Assembly: GCA_913057175.1 (NCBI GenBank)
Contig: CAJXNP010000011.1
Location: 186,001-250,000, forward strand
DNA: 64,000 nucleotides
Direction: 5' to 3'
Source of the DNA: an uncultured Cytophagales bacterium
GTDB taxonomy: Bacteria; Bacteroidota; Bacteroidia; Cytophagales; Cyclobacteriaceae
The position numbers were made by a program, and so were the translations under genes. The notes below the pieces were generated by a model, which was given only the letters and a program-made list of their open reading frames with translations, had not been told where the DNA came from and ran no database searches. Of this stretch, positions 46,719 through 55,911 are shown piece by piece (within the stretch, counting starts at the first letter, position 1; every line of letters begins with the position of its first letter).

Positions 46719-48260
46719 TCAAGGTTCCGCTACAAACCAAACATTTCCTACACCCTCACCAGTAGTTAACCCCCTGGCCCCATCAGCTGCATAATAATAC
46801 AAAGGTTGGCCTTGATAAGTGAATTGCATGTCATCATCAGACCTCGTTATAGAAGAAAAATCTTCAGTTGAAATAGTTGAAGGCAAATTCACCTCACTAT
46901 CAAGGTAAAACACAGGCCAATTATCCACACATGATCCTGTACAATTACTTACATCTTCTGTGTCATTCGTGAAAATATACAAGGTATTTCCTTCAGCATC
47001 GACGAAATATTTCACAGCACCTTCCCCTTCATTCACTTCCTGATTGGCAATCATCACGGTATAATCGGGCTTGGCCACATACCAGATTTCACCTATGCCT
47101 TCTCCTCCTGTTTCTCCTGCTGCTGCATCAGCAGCGAAGTAATAAAGCGGCCAGCCCTTGTAGGTAGTTTGTATATTTTCCCCCTCGCCTGTTATTCCAA
47201 AATCACCTGCATCGAGGGAAGATTCTTCCGACAATACAATTTCTTCGACATAAAACCTTGGCCAGTTGTCCAGGCAAGTACCAGAACAATTGCTTTCACC
47301 ATTTGGATCGTTTGAAAAGAAATACAATGTCATACCCTCTGCATCAGTCAGAATATTGCCTAAGGTTTCATTTTCCGCCACCCCAATCGTCGGTTCGGAC
47401 GGTTCCTCTCCTTCAGGCGCCGGATCTGTGCTGGTATTGACAACCGGCCATACACCGGGAGTCGGCACACTAACTCCTTTATTTTCTCCACGATTTTCAT
47501 CCCCAATGAAATAATACAAAGGCCAGCCTTTGTAAGTCAGCTGGCTTTCACCAAATACATCGATGGTTCCGAAATCATCTGCATTAATCGTGCTGGGCAA
47601 GGAACTAATATCGGTATGAAAGATCGGCCAGGTGGCATTATTGCTAAAATCTTCTTCCGTATAGTTATTTTGATCTTGTGTGTCATTTATAAAAGCATAA
47701 AGTGTCCTTCCAAAGGAATCCACAAAATACTGTGTTTCGCCATCGCCAGGCTCATAATCACCTGTATAATTCACACCATCGTTTCCGACCAATTGTGCAT
47801 TGGCCAGCATGATGGAATAATCGGGTTTGCCAACGAACCAGACATTTCCAACTCCTTCACCATTTGTCTGTCCGGCAGCGTTATCACTTGCATAGTAATA
47901 AAGCGGCCAGCCTTTGTAGGTGGTCTGCATGTCACCATCTCCTCGTGTAATGGTGCCAAAATCAGCCTCATCTAATCCGGTGCCGGCGTCAATGGACGAG
48001 ACATGAAAAGCTGGCCAGGTTGAAAGACAGGAACCTTCACAAGCGCTTTCCCCGCTCACATCACGTGTAAAGAAATATAAGGTGAAACCATCCCCATCCA
48101 CCAGGATTCCGTCGTCAAGCTGAACATTAGGTCCATCGCCATTTCCACCCGGATCCGGATCTTCATCATCATTGTCACATCCTGAAAACTGGAACAACAT
48201 AAGGGCTGTCATCATAAGAACAGCCAAGAATTGAATATTTTTCTTAATTGAGATTGTCAT
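46719..48260 (-). CDS. Four-repeat secreted lipoprotein (PF03640-like)
   Basis: A 513-residue protein with lipobox-type FQFSGC and an acidic, glycine-rich spacer (DNDDEDPDPGGNGDG). Four repeats of about 100-110 residues follow, each with an LYxFxxD strand, a WPxF segment and TYKGWPLYYFxxD. Repeats 1, 3 and 4 carry a C-x-x-x-C pair just before WPxF (CEGSC, CSGTC, CTGSC); repeat 2 lacks it. This is the secreted repeat of COG4315 lipoproteins, whose role is unknown; the paired cysteines suggest disulphides. It has its own terminator. The start is the ATG at 48260 or one of several codons downstream. Confidence 0.88.
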   Translation of the reverse strand: MTISIKKNIQFLAVLMMTALMLFQFSGCDNDDEDPDPGGNGDGPNVQLDDGILVDGDGFTLYFFTRDVSGESACEGSCLSTWPAFHVSSIDAGTGLDEADFGTITRGDGDMQTTYKGWPLYYYASDNAAGQTNGEGVGNVWFVGKPDYSIMLANAQLVGNDGVNYTGDYEPGDGETQYFVDSFGRTLYAFINDTQDQNNYTEEDFSNNATWPIFHTDISSLPSTINADDFGTIDVFGESQLTYKGWPLYYFIGDENRGENKGVSVPTPGVWPVVNTSTDPAPEGEEPSEPTIGVAENETLGNILTDAEGMTLYFFSNDPNGESNCSGTCLDNWPRFYVEEIVLSEESSLDAGDFGITGEGENIQTTYKGWPLYYFAADAAAGETGGEGIGEIWYVAKPDYTVMIANQEVNEGEGAVKYFVDAEGNTLYIFTNDTEDVSNCTGSCVDNWPVFYLDSEVNLPSTISTEDFSSITRSDDDMQFTYQGQPLYYYAADGARGLTTGEGVGNVWFVAEP

Positions 48261-48563
48261 AGTATAATTTTTTTGGTAGTACTTCTAGAATTGATCGCGA
48301 TTCATTAGCCCATACAATTCAGGTAAGATGATGGTTGCCTGAGTCAACTGACTCATTCAGAAAAATTTTCGGACAGAAAAAACATTTATTGAAAGGAATT
48401 TAGTATATCGGTGATCCTGATTTTAAAAGGCTTTTAATTGAGTATTTCAAATCACATCTTTACAGCAATCAAAAATTTATCAATTATTCAGTGAGCTTAA
48501 AAAAATTTATGAAATTGAAAAATGTTGTTTATATTCAATTCATAAATTGATATTTTTTCAATA

Positions 48564-49172
48564 ATGTTTAAAAGTCCGAAAAGGGAAATTCAATGCAAAA
48601 ATTCAGAGGACCTTTTAGTTTGGCGGGCATTTAAGGATGAAGATGATAAGGAAGCTTTTGAATTGATCTATCAAAGCAATGTCAGACATCTTTACAACTA
48701 TGGCATGAAAATCTTTCATGATACAGATGTTGTGGAGGACTGCATACAAGAGCTTTTCATCAATATCTGGGACCAGCGTAAAAACCTCATTGAAACCAAT
48801 AATATCCAGTTCTACCTAATCAAAGCCTTGAGATGGAAGATCATAAGATTTGTTGATGCGCACAATAAGAAGCTAAAAAATATCTCCGAAAGTTTTTCTC
48901 ACACAGAACTTGAGGTAGTTCATCCTTACGAAGAACTTCTTGTCAATGAACAAATTGATCTCGAAAAGAAGGAAAAGCTCAGAGCCGCACTAAACAGCTT
49001 ACCTAACAGACAAAAGGAAGTCATTCATCTCATCTTTTATAAAAAATACAGCTATGAAGAAGCTTCACAAATCATGTCAATGAACCTGAGATCTGTTTAT
49101 ACGCTGGCCTGGAAAGCTATTTCAAACCTTAGAAAAGTAATTTTACTTTTTATCCCCGTCAGCTTGTTTTAG
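48564..49172 (+). CDS. ECF-type RNA polymerase sigma factor
   Basis: A 202-residue sigma-70 family factor of the ECF class. Region 2 (DKEAFELIYQSNVRHLYNYGMKIFHD ... DCIQELFINIW) and region 4 (LNSLPNRQKEVIHLIFYKKYSYEEASQIMSMN ... AWKAISNLRK) are present with no N-terminal extension. It directs polymerase to the genes of the adjacent utilization locus when released from its anti-sigma factor. The FecR-type anti-sigma gene starts 202 bases downstream and the SusC gene has the STN domain needed for such signalling. Confidence 0.93.
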   Translation: MFKSPKREIQCKNSEDLLVWRAFKDEDDKEAFELIYQSNVRHLYNYGMKIFHDTDVVEDCIQELFINIWDQRKNLIETNNIQFYLIKALRWKIIRFVDAHNKKLKNISESFSHTELEVVHPYEELLVNEQIDLEKKEKLRAALNSLPNRQKEVIHLIFYKKYSYEEASQIMSMNLRSVYTLAWKAISNLRKVILLFIPVSLF

Positions 49173-49374
49173 CGCATTCTATCGGTAAACTTCAAGGCGC
49201 TTACAACTTAGCACGAGTTTTTATTTAAAAATAATTCAACATTCACAACAATTTATTGAAAAACAATCAATATTTGATAGTAATTATTAATCCAAATGTA
49301 AAATTCAAAATTTTTCTTCCAAACAAAGGATAACTTCCATCGATGTATGTAATTATATCATAGCAGCGATAAAT

Positions 49375-50490
49375 ATGAGTTACAAAGATTACAGCACGGA
49401 AGATTTTGTTCTGGATAAGAATTTCCGGAACTGGGTACTGAGAAAGGATGCCAAATCAAACGACTATTGGGCTGACTGGATTGCCAAGAATCCGGGTAGC
49501 CTCCATAAAATCAAAGATGCCCGGGAGATCATTTTGAAAATGGGAGACATCAAGCATACCATTTCAGAGGAAAAAGTGATCAAAATATGGGAGGATGTTA
49601 GCCAGCACATTGAAATTGCCAAAACAAGTAAAGAAAGTGAAGCCAAGCTTATTTCTATTAGTCCGGAGGCGGTCATTTATTCTTCGGAAAAAGAACTGAA
49701 TTCTTCCCAATCAACAATTTTCAATTCCCGGTGGAAACTAGCAGCCATCATAGTTATCGCCCTTGGCTTATCCCTTCTTTTCATTCAAAGGAATATTCCT
49801 GAGAAACTAACGGAGATTGAAGAAACTCTCGTCATCAAATCCAATCCCCTGGGCCAAAAATCCACAGTTTACCTGAACGATGGTTCAGAAGTGGTGCTCA
49901 ATTCCGGTAGTACTTTGAAATACAATCCGGATTTTGGCGACCATGAGAGAGAAATATTTCTGGAAGGTGAAGCTTACTTTAAAGTGGCCCATGACAAGAT
50001 GCATCCGTTTGTTGTGCGCTCCGGCAGTATTGAAACCACAGCGCTGGGTACTGAATTTAATGTAAGGGCTTACCGGAATGATGACGTTTCAGTCGCCCTG
50101 ACAAAAGGCAAAGTAAGTGTAGTGGAGAAAACACAGGGGCAGGTAAAAAATGACAGCATTATCCTAAATCAGGGAGAAGGAATAAAATACAAAGACAATG
50201 AGGTTTTGACGAAATTTCAATTTGATGAAAAGGAATACATCAGCTGGGTGGATGGTGTGCTTTATTTTGATGAAGCAGGTGAAAGAGAAGTGATTGACAA
50301 GCTGGAAAACTGGTATGGAGTCAATATTGAAATTATAGATCAATCACCCAAAAAATGGGGATATACCGGTGAATTTGAAAGAAAAAGCCTGGAGACCGTA
50401 TTGCAAACGATGAGCTTTGCGATGGGCTTTTCATATAACATTGAGGGTAAAAACATTCACATAAAATTTAATACAAATACTTATGAATAG
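49375..50490 (+). CDS. FecR-type anti-sigma factor
   Basis: A 371-residue membrane protein. The cytoplasmic N-terminal part (1-115) should hold the sigma factor; one membrane segment (AAIIVIALGLSLLF, about 123-137) follows. The periplasmic part has the FecR domain (about 160-255: LNDGSEVVLNSGSTLKYNPDF, GEAYFKVAHD, TEFNVRAY) and the DUF4974 C-terminal domain (about 295-365: LYFDEAGEREVIDKLENWYGV). It receives the signal from the STN domain of SusC and releases the sigma factor. A hairpin follows it. Confidence 0.94.
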   Translation: MSYKDYSTEDFVLDKNFRNWVLRKDAKSNDYWADWIAKNPGSLHKIKDAREIILKMGDIKHTISEEKVIKIWEDVSQHIEIAKTSKESEAKLISISPEAVIYSSEKELNSSQSTIFNSRWKLAAIIVIALGLSLLFIQRNIPEKLTEIEETLVIKSNPLGQKSTVYLNDGSEVVLNSGSTLKYNPDFGDHEREIFLEGEAYFKVAHDKMHPFVVRSGSIETTALGTEFNVRAYRNDDVSVALTKGKVSVVEKTQGQVKNDSIILNQGEGIKYKDNEVLTKFQFDEKEYISWVDGVLYFDEAGEREVIDKLENWYGVNIEIIDQSPKKWGYTGEFERKSLETVLQTMSFAMGFSYNIEGKNIHIKFNTNTYE

Positions 50491-50503
50491 CTCCTGAAAA
50501 AAG

Positions 50504-50536
50504 AAAGGCAATACTACCGGAAGTAATATTGCCTTT
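50504..50536 (+). terminator. Hairpin between fecR and susC
   Basis: AAAGGCAATA (50504-50513) pairs with TATTGCCTTT (50527-50536), followed by GACC-AAGTTTTTT. It separates the regulator genes from the receptor gene and could terminate or reduce transcription into susC. Confidence 0.7.
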
Positions 50537-50623
50537 GACCAAGTTTTTTAATGCTTTGTTGACCCAAATGCGTCCAACATTTATCCAGCAAAGCACATGT
50601 TAAACTCTAATCGTAACAAATTT

Positions 50624-53600
50624 ATGAAAAAATTTTTACACCCATTACTTATGTTCACAAAGCATACCATATATGGGATTATCATTCAATCGATATTGTC
50701 AACGACACTTTTGGCAATTGACGGAAAAGCACAATTAGTCCAAAATATCAAAGAAGTAAACCTGACGGTCGAGCTGAAAGACGCCGACATGAAGGAGGTC
50801 TTTGAGACGTTGGAAAATGAAACCAACTATATTTTTAACTACAATCTTTATGACCTTGACCCAAATATTAAGATAAGCGGTAAGTACAAAGATGAGCCGC
50901 TTTACAATATTCTGGTCGATATCTCAAAAAAAGCTGATGTAAAATTTAAACAATTCAACAACAATATTTCTGTACGCCCCTATGAACGAGGATCAAAAGG
51001 AAAAAACGTCATTGAGGTCGTACTCCAAAATCGAACAGTTTCAGGTAAAGTCACATCCAGTGAAAATCATGAAGGTATTCCGGGCGTTAATGTCCTTCTG
51101 AAGGGCACTTCTCAGGGAACGGTAACGGATATAAACGGAGAATTCAATATAGATGTCCCATCACCGGAATCAATATTGGTGTTTAGCTCCATTGGCTTCG
51201 TTCCCGAGGAAATCGTTGTCGGAACACAATCGGTCGTCAATCTGGAAATGACAACGGACGTCACAGCATTGGAAGAAGTTGTTGTTGTAGGATACGGCAC
51301 GCAATCCAAAGTAGATGTAACAGGTTCCGTCGTGACGATGGATGGGGATGAAATTGTTAAAAGCAAAACCCCAAATGTCATTAATTCCCTGACCGGCCAA
51401 CTTGCTGGTGTAGTTATCAATAACCGAACCGGCGAGCCAGGTCGAGATGATCCCAGCATTTATATCCGTGGAAGAAGTACTATCGGGGATGCTTCACCAT
51501 TATTTATCATTGATGGTGTACAACGACCAGATCTGGGAAGGCTAAACCCCAATGACATTGAGAACATCTCCGTCTTAAAAGACGCATCTGCAGCTATTTA
51601 CGGAGCAAGAGCGGCTAACGGTGTGATCCTCGTCACCACAAAAAGAGGGAAACAAGGAAAGCCTATTTTCGATTTTTCTTACAACCAGGGGTTTTCTCAA
51701 CCTACCAGAAATCCCAAAATGGCTGATTCCTATACCTGGGCAAGGGTCTCCAATGAAATAAATCCCGGAACTTATTCAGATGATGATCTCCAAAAATTTC
51801 AGGAAGGTACCGAACCTGGTTTTACCACAACGGATTGGTATGATGAGATGACCAGAAGTTCTACGCCTCAGCATCAGTTGAATTTATCTGCTTCAGGTGG
51901 CAATGAGTCCGTCAACTACTATGTTTCATTAGGGCAATTGACTCAGGATGGCCATTTCAATCACGGTTCTACCAAAATAAAAAGGTACAATTTCCGATCA
52001 AACCTGGATGTACATGTCAACGAATACGTTACAGTTGGTCTTGACCTTTCAGGCCGGCAGGATAACAGACATTACCCCGGAAATCCTGATACACGAGGCA
52101 TATATAGCCATATTTATTTGTATCATCCTTACTGGACACTTTTCTGGCCTGGTACCGAATTCAAACGACCATTACGCGATAATGAAAACCTCATCAACTG
52201 GGTGAGCGATGACGGAGGCTATCAGGATGAGTTATACAGGGCGCTGGAGTCAAAATTGCATTTTGATGTAGATATTCCCTGGGTTAGCGGTTTGTCCATA
52301 CGTGGCACAGCCAATTATGACGTAGGTTATAATCACATCAAGACCTGGACGCTTCCAACGTATGTCTATTACCGTGATGAAGATACCGGTGAATACTATG
52401 AAGGAAGATCCGGAGTAAGAGCTGACCTGGCTCAGCTGGCGGAAGAGTTTAATCAGCGAGCTACTACAACTCTAAACTTTCGGATCGATTACGAAAAAAG
52501 TATCGGTAAGAGCAACATTGGAGCAATGGTTGGTTACGAGCAACTGGAATATGACTTCAATTATATTTCTGCCGGAAGGTCTGACTATCCATCTACCGTT
52601 CTACCTCAGATATTTGCTGGTAGCAGTGATAAAACGAAGCAAACAAATGATGGATCTGCATCAAAAACTTCCCGCCAGAATTATTTTGGCCGAATCAATT
52701 ATGACTATGATCAAAGATACCTGGCTCAATTTATCTTCAGGTATGATGGCTCACCAAATTTTCCTAAAGATAAAAGATGGGGATTTTTCCCAGGTGTTTC
52801 ACTGGGATGGAGAATTTCTGAAGAATCATTTATGGAAAATGCCAATGCAATTGACAATTTGAAAATCCGCGGTTCTTATGGTGAAATGGGAAATGACTCC
52901 ATTCCCGAATTCCAGTACTTGACATCTTACGAATACAATCCTGACTACAATTATGTAATCGGCGGTAATGATGTGATAGGAATGGTACAAAGTGGTACTC
53001 CCAACCCCAATATTACCTGGGAAGTGGCAAAAATGACCAACATTGGCTTTGAATTATCCTTGTGGGAAGGTAGTCTGGCAATGGAATTCGACTATTTCAA
53101 AACAAAAAGATCAAACATTTTGGTACAACGGAGTGCAATTGTCCCGGATTATACCGGTTTGCTTTTACCAGATGAGAATATCGGAGAGGTACAAAACAAA
53201 GGCTTTGAACTTCAGCTAATGCACCGTAAAAACCTGAACAATCTTAGCTATACCATAGGTGGAAATATTTCTTATGCGAAAAATGAAGTCATTTTTGCAG
53301 ACGAACCACCCGCTGCAGAAGAATATCAGCTTGCCGCAGGAAAGCCTATCGGCGCCGGATTGTACTACAATGCTTTAGGCATATTCAGCAATCAGGAAGA
53401 AGTGGATTCCTACCCTACCTTGCCCGGAGCGCAACCAGGAGATATTAAGTATGAGGATGTTAATAATGACGGAATTCTCAACAGCAGAGACCAGATCCGG
53501 GTCGATAGAACTGCTACTCCACAAATCGTTTATGCCATCAATGGATCCATCAACTATGCGAATTTTGACCTGACGGTTTTATTCCAGGGTCAGGAAAACG

Positions 53601-54004
53601 CTGTCGCCAATTTTGACGAGACGGATAATTACTTCCCGGTTTTAAATGTCGGTCTGGGTAATTTCCTTCAATGGCGCGCAGATGGTCGATGGACACCCGA
53701 AAACACAAATGCCTCACAGCCGAGAGCTGACGGAGTGAACAGTAACAACAATACGCAGCCAAGTACTCATTGGACAGTTAACGCTGGCTTTTTACGCCTC
53801 AAGAATGTTGAGCTTGGATATACATTCCCGATTGAACTTTCCAAAAAAGTGGGAATGGAATATTTAAGACTCTATGTAAATGGAAACAATCTGTTCATGA
53901 TTTATGACCACATGAAGGATTTGGGCTTTGATCCTGAAACTTCAGACTACTGGTTTTATCCGCAACAGCGTACGTTCAATTTTGGTGTCAACCTATCATT
54001 TTAA
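50624..54004 (+). CDS. susC: SusC/RagA-type TonB-dependent receptor with STN domain
   Basis: An outer membrane importer of about 1126 residues that takes up oligosaccharide with SusD. After the signal (to GKAQ) come an STN signalling domain (about 45-120), a carboxypeptidase-like beta-sandwich (about 140-205: VSGKVTSS ... GTVTDINGEF), a TonB-box-like EEVVVVGYGTQ, the plug (SPLFIIDGVQRPDLGRLNPNDIENISVLKDASAAIYGARAANGVILVTTKRG region) and the barrel ending FNFGVNLSF. The STN domain matches the sigma/FecR pair upstream. The start at 50624 is preferred for its signal; an ATG nine codons earlier (50597) is possible. Confidence 0.95.
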   Translation: MKKFLHPLLMFTKHTIYGIIIQSILSTTLLAIDGKAQLVQNIKEVNLTVELKDADMKEVFETLENETNYIFNYNLYDLDPNIKISGKYKDEPLYNILVDISKKADVKFKQFNNNISVRPYERGSKGKNVIEVVLQNRTVSGKVTSSENHEGIPGVNVLLKGTSQGTVTDINGEFNIDVPSPESILVFSSIGFVPEEIVVGTQSVVNLEMTTDVTALEEVVVVGYGTQSKVDVTGSVVTMDGDEIVKSKTPNVINSLTGQLAGVVINNRTGEPGRDDPSIYIRGRSTIGDASPLFIIDGVQRPDLGRLNPNDIENISVLKDASAAIYGARAANGVILVTTKRGKQGKPIFDFSYNQGFSQPTRNPKMADSYTWARVSNEINPGTYSDDDLQKFQEGTEPGFTTTDWYDEMTRSSTPQHQLNLSASGGNESVNYYVSLGQLTQDGHFNHGSTKIKRYNFRSNLDVHVNEYVTVGLDLSGRQDNRHYPGNPDTRGIYSHIYLYHPYWTLFWPGTEFKRPLRDNENLINWVSDDGGYQDELYRALESKLHFDVDIPWVSGLSIRGTANYDVGYNHIKTWTLPTYVYYRDEDTGEYYEGRSGVRADLAQLAEEFNQRATTTLNFRIDYEKSIGKSNIGAMVGYEQLEYDFNYISAGRSDYPSTVLPQIFAGSSDKTKQTNDGSASKTSRQNYFGRINYDYDQRYLAQFIFRYDGSPNFPKDKRWGFFPGVSLGWRISEESFMENANAIDNLKIRGSYGEMGNDSIPEFQYLTSYEYNPDYNYVIGGNDVIGMVQSGTPNPNITWEVAKMTNIGFELSLWEGSLAMEFDYFKTKRSNILVQRSAIVPDYTGLLLPDENIGEVQNKGFELQLMHRKNLNNLSYTIGGNISYAKNEVIFADEPPAAEEYQLAAGKPIGAGLYYNALGIFSNQEEVDSYPTLPGAQPGDIKYEDVNNDGILNSRDQIRVDRTATPQIVYAINGSINYANFDLTVLFQGQENAVANFDETDNYFPVLNVGLGNFLQWRADGRWTPENTNASQPRADGVNSNNNTQPSTHWTVNAGFLRLKNVELGYTFPIELSKKVGMEYLRLYVNGNNLFMIYDHMKDLGFDPETSDYWFYPQQRTFNFGVNLSF

Positions 54005-54016
54005 AGTTTATCGATC

Positions 54017-55642
54017 ATGAAAAAATTAATCATAATACTTATAGGGGTAACTTTTCTGAGCGCTTGTAGCGATGTTTTGGATATAACCCCACAGGACAGA
54101 ATATCTGACCAGGATGTGTGGAATGATGCAAGTCTCATTCGCTTGTATTTGAATGGCACCTATGCAGCTGCCTTCCCTCAAGGATTGTATCGAAACACTC
54201 AAATTGGTCATGCGACCGACGAGTTACATAGCATAAAAGGGTCTGTTTATTACTACTTGATTACAAGAGGTGAACTGACTCCTGACAATGTTACCACTCT
54301 CAATGATTACATGAATAATTGGAAACCTGCCTATGAGACCATCAGGGATGTAAATATTTTCTTTGAAGAGATGGAAACCTCTCAAATCGATGATGATGCA
54401 AAAACACAAATGAGTGCTGAAATGAAGTTTATACGTGCTTTTTTATACGCACAACTGATCTGGAGATATGGTGGAGTACCGATCATTGATTATGTATTTG
54501 AACTGAATGACGAATACTCCGTAGAGCGCAATACTTACGATGAATGTGTTTCCTTTATCATCAGTGAGTTGGATGGCATAATTGGCGTCCTTCCGGATAT
54601 TCAAACTGGTGGGAATCTGGGGCTTGCCTCTTCAGATGCTGCAAGAGCGCTTAAATCAAGGGTCCTTCTTTACGCAGCCAGTCCGTTGAATAATCCGTCG
54701 AATGACATGACCAAATGGCAAGCTGCTGCTGATGCTGCTGAAGCATTGATCAATACGAACTACAGCTTGCTGGACAACTACCAGGCTATTTTCCTTGAAG
54801 ATAATGAAGAGATCATCTTTGCCAGATATTTTTCTCAGGCAAATTCCTACGAACTGCATTTCCAGGTTGGGCGCAACGGCGATAATGGATGGGGATCAGA
54901 TTCTCCTACTCAAAACCTTGTGAATGATTTTGAGATGGATAACGGGGAGTACCCATTTCTGGAAGATGGCTCAGTAAACCCTGATTCAGGTTACGACCCC
55001 AACAATCCATATGAAAACAGGGATCCGAGGTTATATGCAACGATTCTCCATGATGGTGCCATGTGGATGGGACGTGAAACCGAAACTTTCATGGGGGGAA
55101 TGGATTCTGGTCAGGGCCCTATAGCTGCATGGAATGCTTCGCAATCAGGATATTATACCAAGAAATTTGTTCCGGAAGATATACCTCCTACAGGTAGCAC
55201 CGTCCTTCCGACTTCTCCATGGATTATGTTCCGGTATGGGGAAATTTTGTTGAATTATGCTGAGGCTAAATTCATGCTGGGTGACGAAGCAACTGCACGT
55301 GATTACATCAACATGGTTCGAAGCAGAACAGGTGTGGAAATGCCTGATGTTACCGAATCAGGAGAAGAATTGCTGGAAAGAATTCAGCACGAACGAAGAA
55401 TAGAGCTGGTATTTGAAGGCCACCGATACTTTGATGTAAGAAGATGGGAAATTGCTGATGAAACCGAAACGAACAACATCATGGGTGTGACCATTGAAAA
55501 ACTTGGAGATGACACCAAGACTTATGCTTCAAAACTCTTGATTGAACGCAGTTGGGATGACCGACTGATCCTGTTACCAATTCCAAGGGCAGAAGTCGAC
55601 AGAAGTCAGGGAGGATTGGTTCAAAACCCAGGCTATAACTGA
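54017..55642 (+). CDS. susD: SusD/RagB-type surface lipoprotein
   Basis: A 541-residue lipoprotein (lipobox FLSAC, C17) that caps the SusC channel and binds glycan. The N-terminal helical segment (SDVLDITPQDRISDQDVWND) and the helical TPR-like core (EMKFIRAFLYAQLIWRYGGVPI; ALKSRVLLYAASPLNN) are typical, and the C-terminal part has ILLNYAEAKFMLGDEATARDYINMVRSRTGV and RRIELVFEGHRYFDVRRW. It begins 12 bases after susC ends. The bound glycan is not predictable. Confidence 0.95.
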   Translation: MKKLIIILIGVTFLSACSDVLDITPQDRISDQDVWNDASLIRLYLNGTYAAAFPQGLYRNTQIGHATDELHSIKGSVYYYLITRGELTPDNVTTLNDYMNNWKPAYETIRDVNIFFEEMETSQIDDDAKTQMSAEMKFIRAFLYAQLIWRYGGVPIIDYVFELNDEYSVERNTYDECVSFIISELDGIIGVLPDIQTGGNLGLASSDAARALKSRVLLYAASPLNNPSNDMTKWQAAADAAEALINTNYSLLDNYQAIFLEDNEEIIFARYFSQANSYELHFQVGRNGDNGWGSDSPTQNLVNDFEMDNGEYPFLEDGSVNPDSGYDPNNPYENRDPRLYATILHDGAMWMGRETETFMGGMDSGQGPIAAWNASQSGYYTKKFVPEDIPPTGSTVLPTSPWIMFRYGEILLNYAEAKFMLGDEATARDYINMVRSRTGVEMPDVTESGEELLERIQHERRIELVFEGHRYFDVRRWEIADETETNNIMGVTIEKLGDDTKTYASKLLIERSWDDRLILLPIPRAEVDRSQGGLVQNPGYN

Positions 55643-55719
55643 TTTAAATTTTGAATTGGAAATGATATAATCCGCGAGGAAATTCCAACTTACATTACCT
55701 GACAAATTAGCAACGGAAA

Positions 55720-55754
55720 AATAGGACCGGAACTTTACCTCCCCCGGTCCTATT
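55720..55754 (+). terminator. Hairpin after susD
   Basis: AATAGGACCGG (55720-55730) and CCGGTCCTATT (55744-55754) form a perfect 11-bp stem. No long T run follows. It may cap the susCD transcript or act as a stabilising or attenuating element before the hydrolase genes. Confidence 0.6.
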
Positions 55755-55911
55755 ATCCACTGCTATCTAATTTTCCAACAGGATTTATGACCAATATGAT
55801 CTTTTCTTTCCTATAGAATTTTGTTAAAACAAAGCCCAGAAATCCGATTGTTGAATTGGTATTGGCTTTACTCAAATTTTAAAGTTGAACACCCCCGTAA
55901 TTTTTATTTGA

